Source: Liopterus haemorrhoidalis (taxonomy: Eukaryota; Arthropoda; Insecta; Coleoptera; Dytiscidae). From it: a stretch of 64,000 bases of DNA. The position numbers were made by a program, and so were the translations under genes. The stretch spans positions 39,652,606 to 39,716,605 of the forward strand of contig OZ020617.1 of NCBI GenBank assembly GCA_963971575.1. The letters run 5' to 3'. The notes below the pieces were generated by a model. That model was not told the DNA's origin. It searched no databases and saw only the letters and a program-made list of their open reading frames with translations. Positions 10,510 through 20,645 of the stretch are shown here, in pieces (position 1 is the stretch's first letter; every line of letters starts with the position of its first letter).

Positions 10510-11925
10510 GTTTTGATAAAATTGCAAAGAATTTATCAAGCACTTATTAGACCAAAATTAGATTATGGATGCATTGCGTTAGTAAATTCAAAGTACAGAA
10601 TGACGAAATTATTGGAGCCTATTCAAAATGCTGCAATACGGATTGCAACAAGAGCTATGAGAACTAGCCCTATTTGCAGCCACAATGCGAAGCCAACCAA
10701 CCGCCGCTTGAACACCGACGATTACATTTGTCACTAACCTACCTGACAAATCTCGCAAGCAAGCCCAAACCACCAGCATTTCATAATATACTCGAAAAGA
10801 ACCAAAATGGGAAAGTTATGATTCAAGCTACTACACCATTTGCCGTAAAACTTGGCGAACATCTTCAAGAACTCGAAATTAGATTACTTATGATATAGAC
10901 AGACAAAATAATAAAATATTCACTATGGCTCTTTAAACAACCTGTTTTCAACCTATCCCTCACAAAATAAAACAAATTCAGTACCAACCCAATCCTATAC
11001 CGAAAATCCTACAAATCAATAGTCGAGATATACTCACCTTTCCATACAGCATATACTGACGGTTCAAAAGTAAATAATAAGACTGGCGCAGGACTTGTGC
11101 TCAAAAATCAAAATTCCAGCTACCGGATATTAGGAGCATTTTTTCTGCTGAAGATTTTTGTTTTCTAAAGGCAGCAGAAGAAATAAAAAACAACATTGAA
11201 ACCAGAGGCACATATATCATACACTGTACGTACTACCAATCCTGTTGCTGCGAAAATCAAGGAAACGATTAATGAAGCCATTCACAAGAGCAAGAAACAT
11301 CCTTATCACCTTATGTGGATACCGTCACATATAATAATCTAAGTCAATGAGCAAGCTGACCATCTAGCTAAAGAAGCCATAAATGAAGAAATAATGGTCA
11401 TACACATACCAAGTTATGACCAAAATAACTACATTCGAAGAAAAAGAAAACGACATGGCAAAATACCCAAAATAATCACTTACACAAAATAAAAGAGTGT
11501 AGGTTAATGGGCATCCCGTACAAATAGACGAGAATAAGTGATCCTAACAAAACTGCGACTTGGGCACACTATGTACACCCACGTAGATATATTTCAAAGA
11601 ATCGACCCGCCACAGTGCAGTACATGCAACACTCGTCTAACAGTGAACACATCCATCTAGACTGCCAAGAGTACCAAATACAGAGAGCAAGTAACTCCCT
11701 ACCAGCAACCCTATAGGATCTACTTGCCAACAACACCGATATAGAGGCTAGAGTCACCTTATGGATATTAGCATCGCATCAAAGATATAACTTTAAAAAC
11801 ACATATTTATACAAATTTATTACCCATGTAAACTATAATGTAACTGGTGGCCAATAGCCCTAGTAGCTGAGGAAACCAATAATTTATTTAGATTTTTAAA
11901 AATAAAAAAAAAAAAAAAAAACAAT
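10510..11925 (+). pseudogene. Jockey/I-type LINE relic, 5'-truncated, poly-A tailed
   Basis: It opens in the C-terminal part of the reverse transcriptase (IYQALIRPKLDYGC, LEPIQNAAIRIATRAMRTSP). It then shows an RNase H domain in broken frames (AYTDGSKVNNKTGAGLV; LMWIPSHI; NEQADHLAKEA) and the usual terminal zinc-knuckle region (LTKLRLGHTMYTH, PPQCSTCNTRLTV). Many stops and frame changes. The 3' tail TGGCCAATAGCCCTAGTAGC (about 11849) precedes A-rich sequence ending in A18. The tail resembles that of the SINE at 3517. No TSD was found. Confidence 0.8.
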
Positions 11926-12002
11926 TTAAAGTATATAATATTTTGAAGTATCCAAAGTGAATTTTTCCCTATTCTTGGCGCGCATCCATAATTTTTTCTT
12001 AG

Positions 12003-12626
12003 GGGGCGATGGGAATTTATTTTTGAATATCGATATATGCGCGATTCGATATATCGTAAGTGTGATATCGATATACGATATATATCGAAGTAAAAATATC
12101 GATATTAAACCTTGCTTCAGGTTTATGTTTCAGGTTTGGTATGTGAAAATTTAAAATTCCAACAGTGATCCATGGAAACGAATGACATATATCAAATATA
12201 TTAATATATTTTTCCATATTTTGAAGACAAAAAATAAATAAACGGGAAATTTTTATTAAGAATGACAAGAAATTAAAATGCAATGAAAAGGACATTTTAT
12301 GACAATCAATTTAATATAGAATTTGCAATGTGAGTATGATTTACAAAGCTTAAACAAAATGATCAAAAGTCCGAATTAATAGATAAAAATTACTAGATTT
12401 CAAAATCTAGTTCCACCTAAACGTTTGGAATAGCCTGTAGTTTGTTTTTACAAAAGTGAACAGTATATATTTAAAGGTAATAAAGATACAAGAATACCGA
12501 TATTTTGTGCGAATATCGATATTTTGCGTGATATATCGCATTTCAAATATCGATATAAAAATATCGATATATATATTTCTAAAGTATCGATATTTTCGAA
12601 ATATCGATATATCGTTCCCATCCCTA
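12003..12626. mobile_element. ATCGATAT-rich hAT-like MITE with nested MITE
   Basis: The left end GATGGGAATT and right end TTCCCATCCCTA are inverted. Both subterminal regions are packed with the palindrome ATCGATAT (12027-12105 and 12497-12612). Terminal GATGGGAA plus dense ATCGAT arrays is a common insect hAT MITE form (from memory). The centre is occupied by the AGGCTATTCC-type MITE at about 12107-12438. Confidence 0.55.
12107..12438 (-). mobile_element. TA-target MITE, AGGCTATTCC family, copy A (5' truncated)
   Basis: It ends in CTAAACGTTTGGAATAGCCTG followed by TA and carries the palindrome CTAGATTTCAAAATCTAG (about 12391). Internal sequence (GGTATGTGAAAATTTAAAATT, CATGGAAACGAATGACAT) matches copies at 35464 and 40779. 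Its left part is missing from CCTTGCTTC outward. Confidence 0.6.
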
Positions 12627-13204
12627 CTCAGAAGCTAAAATATTTTCATGGGGCGGGCTCACGTTCAATTACAAATTCAAGACAAATGTATCCCTTAAAA
12701 ACGGTTTTGTTGGGAGGGGGGTTCAAGTCCGTGATTCTAGTGGGTGCGCGCCTGCCCCATCTACTGTCATAATATTTAATTACCATCAATATATCTTGCG
12801 TTTGACAGAATTAATCTAAAACTAGTCGATAAACAGTTTTTGTTTTTATTTTCATAGACTTCAAAGGAGAGTATAAGCTCACATTTAACGTTAATATTCC
12901 GGTTTTTACGGAAAATTAAATTTTTATGAATTTTTTGTAGTATCAGGAACTAATGGAAACATGTGATGGTAAGAGAATTTAATATTCAATTAAAAGAGCG
13001 ATGCAATTATTTTTATAGCTAGTTAATAGGAAATTTATAAATAAATAGACCAAACATCGGTTTTTCCATTTTAAATAATATAATGACCCATTTTACGTTT
13101 CATTTTTTAATTTTCATAATAATAATAAATGGTAAAATTCAAATATAAGACAAGTTTTCGTGTTTTCGTCTATTTACTAAACTATATAAATATTGTGTTA
13201 TACA

Positions 13205-13745
13205 CTAATTATTTTAGAACAACACTTCATGAATTACTAGGCTTCACTGTATGCCAAGATAAAGAAATAAAGATATTCAGACGCAAATTAGAAGGAAGAA
13301 AATACTTAAATCTACTTATAGCCCCAGTTACAAATTTCTTCAGACAAACGACCTGTCACATTACCTTGCAAAAAATAACAAAAACCTGCAACTTATATCT
13401 AGATTTCGCGTTGAAAATGAAGAGAAGGGTAACGATTACTGGCTGAAAACAGAGGATAGAATATGCAGAATGTGCCACAACGCAGCAGATAACATTGAAC
13501 ACCTAAGTAGAGACTGTGAAAAAGAACTCAGAAATGCGAAATGATCTCTGCATATTCTAAGTGATATTTACCCGGATGTTCAGTGGATGAAACGAGTGAA
13601 GAACAGACACAAGAAATGACACTTGCATAATTTTAGTATGTACATGATAAAAATTATATATTTCACAATCAAGTATAGTTTAGAACTTTCAAAATATATA
13701 TTATAAGTATAGACTTATTGTAAATTTTAATACAGCAAGGTTAAA
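13205..13745 (+). pseudogene. LINE 3'-end relic with terminal zinc knuckle
   Basis: After one frameshift it reads FRVENEEKGNDYWLK then ICRMCHNAADNIEHLSRDCE, a C-x2-C...H-x4-C knuckle that closes many non-LTR pol proteins. It ends in a microsatellite-like ACTACTACTA tail near 13760. The upstream RT is absent. Confidence 0.6.
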
Positions 13746-13766
13746 AATAAAGAACTTACTACTACT

Positions 13767-14160
13767 ATGTATGCTAATGATATCATATTCGCGGCTGCCA
13801 TGAGAAAAGAACTACACTGCCAGGTTGAAGAATGGAATGACCACCTCCAGCCAATTGGCATTCGACTTAACACCAAGGAATCGGAGTATATGGAAACTAA
13901 CCAACGTCCTGAACAATCAAAGTCGGCGAAGAGGATCTTGCGAAGACAAACAGTTTTCGGTACTTAGGTTCCAGAATACGCGGCAAAAGTGATATCTCTA
14001 ATGAGGTGCGAGTATGAATAATCTAGGTTTAGTTAAGATGAAGAGAATAGTCACTGGCAATACACTAATATCCTTAAATAATTCACCAATAATCACTGGC
14101 ATTATATGTGACTAGCGTTTGCCCATTCACCTTAAATCAAAAATATACAAGACAATAATA
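13767..14160 (+). pseudogene. LINE reverse transcriptase relic, left half
   Basis: Reads MYANDIIFAAAMRKELH, QVEEWNDHLQPIGIRLN, FRYLGSRIRGKSDISNEV and LPIHLKSKIYKTII. The catalytic YADD-type box is altered to YAND. Stops and a frameshift break it near 13964. It stops at the MITE at 14161 and continues beyond that MITE with the expected next motif. Confidence 0.75.
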
Positions 14161-14634
14161 GACCGGGAGCTCATGACAGTTTATGGTCTCCGATTTCATA
14201 CAGCATGCCTTTTGGAGGAGAGAATATTTACCCTGTGTCAACAAAGAAAGGAGGGTACTAAACCTCTGCACGCTTTCCGGTTTTATGGAAAATTGCATTT
14301 CCACTTTTTTCGCTGTAACATGCTGCAGAATGCTGCATGAAACCGCGGAAAAGCGAAAACCGCGAAAAAGCGTTTGTGGACGCTGCGAATCGCATGCCTA
14401 TAATTTTTAAGACTTTAAATTTGTTTTAACTTTCTTTTGATAAAAGGGTAAGCATTATTAAATCAGAGAAAAACACAAAATTCTGTGCAAGTGGAAATGC
14501 AGTTTTCTATATAACCGGAAAGCGTGCCGGGGTTTAGTACCCTCCTTTCTTTGTTGTCACAGGATAAATATTCTCTCATCCAAAAGGCATGCTGTATGAA
14601 ATCGGAGACCATAAATTGTCATGAGCTCCCGGTC
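14161..14634. mobile_element. Long-TIR MITE (GACCGGGAGCTC family), copy 1
   Basis: It starts GACCGGGAGCTCATGACAG and ends with its reverse complement. The inverted arms extend about 140 bp each (14161-14300 and 14497-14634) with few mismatches. The left flank is TA and the right flank TT, against TA on both sides in copy 2, so a TA target duplication with one mutation is likely. It sits inside a LINE RT relic and interrupts the peptide KIYKTII / HPVALSRSEYW. Confidence 0.8.
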
Positions 14635-14880
14635 TTTAATCCATCCGGTTGCATTGTCTAGATCTGAATACTGGCAGACCCCAAAAAGCGTGAAACGTCC
14701 ATTACGTTCCATAGAGATGCGCATGCTTTGCTGGTCCATATGTGATTCTCTACTGGATCCCACACCGAATGATCAGCATGAATCGTCAGCAGATTGGTGT
14801 GGCACCAAAACATGGAAAAATGTGGAGAAAATGCCAGAAGTGGTTTGGGCATGACGAGCAGCTTCTAGTACCTTTCACTA
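14635..14880 (+). pseudogene. LINE reverse transcriptase relic, right half
   Basis: Continues the relic at 13767-14160 after the MITE. It reads PVALSRSEYWQTPKSVKR, RSIEMRMLCW, then in a second frame QQIGVAPKHGKMWRKCQKWFGH. These are the PVLLYGSECW, EMRMLRW and RWFGHV landmarks of the LINE C-terminal region in degraded form. Confidence 0.7.
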
Positions 14881-14973
14881 TATTTCTCATAATTCTACAA
14901 CCGTTGGCAAGTGCCTTAGCAGTTGACCAAAACAAAGATGGCAATGTGGATTGCCTGGGCATTGCCTCTGGAT

Positions 14974-15005
14974 TGTAGCTGGGCAATGTGGATTGCCCAG
15001 CTACA
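14974..15005. other. Perfect 14-bp hairpin
   Basis: TGTAGCTGGGCAAT and ATTGCCCAGCTACA pair perfectly around a GTGG loop. A partial direct copy (GGCAATGTGGATTGCC) lies just upstream at 14940-14955. Not a bacterial-type terminator context. Could be a foldback remnant or a small structured RNA. The stretch 15006-15615 holds nothing else I recognise. Confidence 0.6.
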
Positions 15006-15619
15006 CCAGAATGAACCGTTTGATCGGCAAAATGACGTTAAAAAATCCAAAAAAACGGACCCTGCACCAGCAGAAAAAAGAAGAAGACTTCATAAAAGTT
15101 ATTATAAGCTACACAATTACCATTTTCTTTTAGTCAACACTTGTGTATTGGAAGCAAGGACTTTTTTTGTCAACAATTCCATTTTGAAAGTCAAAGTGTT
15201 AAAAACACCTGTTACCAAATAATTTCCTGATCCCTGCCTTTACAAAACAATTTTGTCTTCTAAGCCCTTCCCAAGAAAATATTCTGAGTGCCCGTCTGTC
15301 GCAAAGAATACGATAATTTGGAACAACTCGAAAAGTTGTTCATAGTCGTGATCACTGAAACCTTTTCTCGGCATTACAAAGAATCAGTTACAATTTCACA
15401 AGCATTGGTAAAATTAAATCACCCAAAGCTTACTCTTGGCCGTCGACTACTGACTTTTGGACTGCTTGAGATCAGATCGTCATGACGTCACAGACGTTGA
15501 CAGCTGAGCAGTTACAACGAAATAGTTCCTGTTTAAATCTCAGAAACAGGTGGAGACTGCCAGTCATTAGTTCTAACCGCCGCGGTGGGCAGTTCCAGTG
15601 AAATAGTACCTTTAGTCAG

Positions 15620-15765
15620 CGACCCACCGGGAAAAAATTTGGTGTCCTGGTGGCCCTATCTGAGCTTGTTTCCAACCACCTCCTATTAAGTCGACCTCTT
15701 CTTTTCTTGGCTATTATTTTACCTTTTAATTCTGCATTCTGCCGGAGGATATTTTGTCTTCTGGA
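15620..15765 (-). pseudogene. LINE C-terminal fragment
   Basis: The minus strand reads RQNAELKGKIIAKKRRGRLNRRWLE, which resembles the GRRGRPRRRWLE-type end of LINE pol proteins. Short, no other domain. Confidence 0.45.
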
Positions 15766-16159
15766 CAGAAGACGTACCCAGACCCAGCATCCAACAACAT
15801 CGGTCCCTGCCATTTAATTACACTGATAAAAACAATATTTGTGACACGGCAATTTTTGGGTATTTTGATAGACTGAAATCAAATCTGAAAAGTGAATTTT
15901 TCTATCACCCATAAATTTTCTGTAACAGGAAAATTTATATTTTGCAATATGGAACATTTTCATATTGCGTCCATTCGGGACATGTATCTGCGGTGACAGT
16001 ACACCAGTGGTTAAGATCAGTTTATTCTTGTTTAACAGGTCTAAAAGTATGCTTCAAAATAGATTGCGTCCATTAATAAAGTAAAGGTATCCGAATCTGT
16101 TGCATTTTCTATGTCGTGACTCGAGACTAGTTCCTTTTTGAGTTCTAATTAATTCATTA

Positions 16160-16474
16160 TACAGAAGGAGTGGCCACTACGTCAGGCACTAACTCTAGGA
16201 CTGAAAAACGTTAGAGGTAAACCAATAGTCGATCCCAAAAATGTATTTTTCCCACCTTCACATATTAAATTGTGCTAAATCAAAAATTTTGTTCAAGTAA
16301 TGGATCGAAACGGAAGAGGGTTTTTGTATCTAAAACAAAAATTTCCAAGAATTAGTGAAGCAAAAATTAAAGAGGGCATATTTGTGGGCCCACCAATAAG
16401 AGAAATAATGAAAGATGATGCATTTGACAGTATGCTGAATGAAGCTGAAATAAGAGCTTTTAAAACAGTTGTTT
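16160..16474 (+). pseudogene. Broken copy 2 of the uncharacterised family, left part
   Basis: Reads WPLRQALTLGLKNV, PIVDPKNVFFPPSHIKL, then MDRNGRGFLYLKQKFPRISE, KIKEGIFVGPPIREIMKDD and EIRAFKTVV. One stop falls after HIKLC. It aligns with copy 1 at 5172-6740 (minus strand), for example PPLHIKLGLMK and KAGIFDVPQIRKL. The copy is broken at 16474 by a LINE; removing one 13-bp TSD copy and the LINE joins it in frame to 17623. Confidence 0.75.
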
Positions 16475-17609
16475 AAATACCTCCGTGGATCAGAAAACAC
16501 CCTAGATACAATCTGATACTGACGTCATATAAAAAAAGTGATACCAACCCGGAAGTGTTCAAAAAATTATATAATGAACAACTGAGCAAGTACGAAGATT
16601 TCTTTCATATTTTTACGGATGGATCCAAAATCGAAGATAAAACGGGCTGTGCAGTGTTAGCTAACGAAGACATTTTTGAATTCCACCTCCCAAATATGGC
16701 TAGCGTGTTTACTGCAGAAGCGTACAGTATCTTAAAAGCCAGTGAACTTATAAATGGAAGAAATCAGACTACAAGCAATTATCTTATTCAAACCGATTCT
16801 CTGAGCACAATCCAATGTATCCAGCAGACGTACAACCGAAACCACGTGGTCCAACAAATTCAAAGCAACTTCCACTCAGCGCTAGATAAAGGTACTAAAA
16901 TCACTCTGTTATGGATCCCCTCACATGTGGGAATTATGGGTAATGAAAAAGTAGACCAGGCAGCAAAAAACGCAACCTCAAGCAACGTCATCGATACAAC
17001 AATTATGCCATATGATTTTAAAAGCTATGTAAAAAAGAAAACCAGCGAAAATTTCAACTCCTTCTGGAATACCCTAAATAACAACAAATTAAGAAGAATA
17101 AAACCATCCATCAGCCACTGGTATACTCCAGAAGACAGAAAAGAGCAAGTTATAATGACTAGACTGCGAATCGGCCACACTCTCATTACCCATAAACACC
17201 TCATGCAGAAAAAAGAACAGGAAATATGCCAAACATGTAACAGCCCAATAACTGTTAAACATATTCTCATTGAATGTGTGAAGTACAATAGAGAAAGAGC
17301 CCAAAACAGCATCCCAAACTCCTTGGAAGAGGCCCTATCTAACAGTATGGAAGCTACAGCCAAAATCTTAAAATATCTAGAAGACATTAACCTAACAAAT
17401 AAAATATAGTCAAAAATGTAACGAACGAGTATTGTAAAAATCTTCACTGTAATGTAATATGTAATATGTAATTTTATGTAATTCAAATTTCTTGCTTACA
17501 CCTAAGTATAATGAACTAATTTAATGTAATATTTGTAACTGTTACGGGGTGTTAATGACCATGTAGTTGATACACCCCAAAATAAATTTTAAATTAAAAA
17601 AAAAAAAAA
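16475..17609 (+). mobile_element. 5'-truncated Jockey/I-type LINE with exact TSDs
   Basis: The insert starts in pol (IPPWIRKHPRYNLILTSY) and is open to the stop near 17409. The RNase H domain is complete in its acidic residues: D in FTDGSKIED, E in FTAEAYSIL, D in QTDSLSTIQ and D in KVDQAAKNA. The C-terminal knuckle is CQTCNSPITVKHILIEC. The 3' UTR ends in poly-A at 17595-17609. AAAACAGTTGTTT lies at both 16462-16474 and 17610-17622; up to three leading A may belong to the tail. The open frame over about 310 codons implies a young insertion. Confidence 0.9.
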
Positions 17610-17622
17610 AAAACAGTTGTTT

Positions 17623-17960
17623 CTAATTTTCTTGGAAATGTGAGAGCTGAAAATTACAGAGATATCGTGAATGAACTACTTGATGCCTACAAAGAAATGG
17701 GATGTAGGATGTCTTTAATAATTCACTTTCTGGACTCTCATCTACATTTCTTCCCAGAAGTTCGGGGTGCAATAAGTGATGAATATGGGAAACGGTTCCA
17801 CCAAGACATTTCCACCATGGAAAAGCGATATCAAGGTAAATGAAGTCCAAATTTGCTTGCTTATTACTGCTGGATATTAATAAGGTATGCCTCAGATACA
17901 AAATATCGACGTAAAACATCAAAAACAACATTTTGCGGTAAGTACAAATTAATAATAATA
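17623..17960 (+). pseudogene. Broken copy 2 of the uncharacterised family, right part
   Basis: Reads SNFLGNVRAENYRDIVNELL, CRMSLIIHFLDSHLHFFPE, EYGKRFHQDISTMEKRYQGK, a stop in place of Trp, then SPNLLAYYCWILIR and KYRRKTSKTTF. It matches copy 1 (NFLGNKKAENY, LNSHLDKFP, GERFHQDLKEMERRYQ, ADYCW). The frame continues exactly from 16474 once the LINE and one TSD are removed. Confidence 0.78.
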
Positions 17961-18860
17961 CATCTATCGCTATATTTTTAGAAACCAACAATACCTCATA
18001 GCAAAAAAAATCTGAGGTCATTTTCGACCTTTAGGTCAAATTTTAAGTGGGATACACTATGTATTGTCCGTGTCACAAAAAATAAGTTCATTTTTGTTTA
18101 CTAGTGTTATCAGAACATTGCAATATTCAAGTTCATGTGATTTGTGTTATACGTTAATAGCCATTGCTTAAAAATCTTTTAAATTTAAATTTACAATCAG
18201 TATTTCTAGTTCTAATTTGTAATATCTAAAACCATTAGAATTTTTCAAACTGTCACTTTTTTAAATCTGACTTTTATTCAAACATTTATTTAATTTAAGT
18301 AGAAGTTTCTCTTTGAAAGTGTAGTCTGTCGTCCATTTATAATCGGGGACAAACTGACAAAGCCGGCAAGCAAGAATGACGGGAAACAATAAAGGAAAAA
18401 GAACGGAAGACTACACAATATAGGTGATGATAATAGTACAAGAAAAGTTTACGACAAAAGTGGGAACATCTTACTTTAATATCACTTCATTTTTTACAAT
18501 AGCTAAGATTTTAATTAAAAGAATTAGTTAAATAGTTCAAAGAATTTTATCATATTTATTCAATTCAAATATACTGGGTAGACAAACTGTTAAATTATGT
18601 TAGTTAGTTTGATAAAATTTCCATCGCACAGCATCTATGGCTACTTGCGCGTGTCACATCTTATGTGAAATATTATGTTGTGGGATTACGAGAGTTATGC
18701 TACCTTTTATGTTTTTACAAACGACCACTAGATGGCAATATTCAAATGTGTCATTATTATATTCGCAAAATTTGACATTTGTTATTGTGAAATCAATGGC
18801 AGCTTATAAATTCACCGAGTAGTTTGTTGACAGTAAGCGTTAAAAAAACAAGTTAGTGAA
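17961..18860. other. No recognisable feature
   Basis: AT-rich flank between copy 2 of the unknown family and the mariner relic. The mariner 5' inverted repeat must lie somewhere in 18580-18860, but I could not define it. Confidence 0.35.
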
Positions 18861-18863
18861 AAA

Positions 18864-19501
18864 ATGGTTATTACTCATGGTTTTCGATGGATGATTTTTT
18901 ACGATTTTAATAAAGGTCTAACTCAACAACAATGCATAGATTCGCTTCGCTCAACTTTTGGTAATGAAGCTCCATCAGAAATGACCGTTTACAATTGGTT
19001 TGCAGAACTTTGTGATGGTCGTGCGTCCGTCAGTGATGAATCTCGTGAAGGTCGACCAAAATCGGTTGTGATTCAAAAAAACATCGATGCTGTGCGCAAA
19101 ATGATTGAAGAAGATCGGCATGTGACTTACTGTGAAATAGAGGCATCCTTTGGCATATTGCAAACTGCAATACATTCGATTTTGCTTTAACATTTAGCTA
19201 TGCAAAAGATCTGTTCCCGATGTATTCCGCATAATTTGACCAAAGTTCAAAAAAAGCTCGTGTTGATTGGTGTAAGGGAATGCTAAAAAAAATCAACCTA
19301 TGCACTGCAAATCCGTATACAACGTCGTTACAGGTGACGAAACTTGGATTTATTCATAAGAACCGGAAACTAAGCAACAATTCACTGTTTGGGTCTCTCA
19401 AGATGAACCGAAATCCACAAGAATTGTTTGTTCACGAAACACTTCCAATTATTACTTGTTTCATCGGTTGTCCAGGACATGTCGCAACCATTCGTTTAGA
19501 G
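18864..19501 (+). pseudogene. Mariner transposase relic, left part
   Basis: The N-terminal helix-turn-helix region reads GLTQQQCIDSLRSTFGNEAP, VYNWFAEL, SREGRPKSV, AVRKMIEEDRHVTYCEIEA. In other frames follow IPHNLTKVQKK and TGDETWIYS, where the Asp of TGDETW is the first catalytic residue. Stops (including Tyr/Glu codons turned to TAA) and frameshifts break it. It is interrupted at 19501 by a hAT element and resumes at 20313. Confidence 0.82.
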
Positions 19502-20304
19502 CAGGGGTGGCCAACCCTGCGCCCACAGTCGATCTGTTATGCGCCCGCGATACGATTCCCGGTAAATTAAAATAATTTTTAATATTTTATTTCCAATCAA
19601 TTTCATTCTCCAACTTTTAAGCAAAATTTTCTTGGAATTAAATACTTATTTATTAATTGAAATTTTCAAGTGATTTTTTATTATGCCATATTAAATACCT
19701 CCCTATATAATAAAATATAAGTAGTTCCACTACAAAAAATATTATTTTAGCGAATTCTATCGAATTTTAGCGCCATTTTTTTATGTTTCATTTTATTAAA
19801 ACTGATCTTAGAATGACAGTTTAAGAGTAGAAGTATCAAATTACTGTCCTGATTTTGAAAAATTATGTCAACAAACAGTCTCAACCTTCTCATTAACGAA
19901 TAATAATTTATCATATATTATGTAATTATATGTAATAAATGTCGTTCAATAAAATTATTATTACAAATTATTAATATTCTTTTGTTGTATGTTGTGTTAA
20001 AAATGAAGAAGAGGATTTTTTCAAAAAATAATGGGATTTTAATCTATAAGTAAAATCAAATAAAAAGATTCAAAATTAAAAATGACAAAAATTAACAAAA
20101 ACTAGTTTTTTGTAAGAAATTAAAATAAGAAATGAAAAAAAAAAATAATAAATAAAATTAACTTTAACAATAAAAAACAAAAAATATATGATGTCATTAC
20201 ATATCATTGCGCCCGGAACGTTTCTGAAAATTCTTAATTGCGCCCGCAATGTCTCTGAAAATTCTTAATTGCGCCCTTGCTTCCAAAAAGGTTGGCCACC
20301 CCTG
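19502..20304. mobile_element. 803-bp hAT element inside mariner
   Basis: Terminal inverted repeats CAGGGGTGGCCAACC (19502-19516) and GGTTGGCCACCCCTG (20290-20304) are perfect. The 8-bp TSD GTTTAGAG is at 19494-19501 and 20305-20312. Subterminal GCGCCCGCRATGTCTCTGAAAA-like units repeat at the right end. No coding potential: a non-autonomous hAT. Confidence 0.92.
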
Positions 20305-20645
20305 GTTTAGAGGATCGGAAAACAGTTAATGCTAAATTTTATACAACAATTTATTTGCCAGAAGTCATCGACAAAACTATGAAAAACAACCAAAAACGTC
20401 GCATCATGACAATGTAGGCTCATCAAACAATTGATTATCTGAAGGAAAAATGTCAAATTAATGTCTCATTGTCCGTTTTCACATGATTTCGCCCCTCATG
20501 ACTTTTTTGTACCCCAATGATAAATAAAAAATGCGTGGACAGCGATTTTAATCACCTCAAGAAGCCTTCGAAAACCATGTTTTTGAGATACTTACTTCAG
20601 AGTGGAAAAAATGTTTCGAGGTATCCCTCGTATACTATAACATAA
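20305..20645 (+). pseudogene. Mariner transposase relic, right part
   Basis: Reads EDRKTVNAKFYTTIYLPEVI, KNNQKRRIM, AHQTIDYLKEK and, in other frames, a degraded APHDFF box, the region of the third catalytic Asp. It joins in frame to 19501 across the hAT element. The relic ends near 20645; its 3' inverted repeat is not resolved. Confidence 0.78.

Larger units (their letters stand above)
11975..12765. mobile_element. Outer hAT-like shell interrupted by a second hAT-like element
   Basis: The left segment TTGGCGCGCATCCATAATTT...AGGGGGCG and the right segment GGGGGGTTCAAG...GTGGGTGCGCGCC are inverted and similar to the ends of the element at 9268-9504. The interior is filled by the element at about 12003-12626. 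Boundaries and TSD are not certain. Confidence 0.4.
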
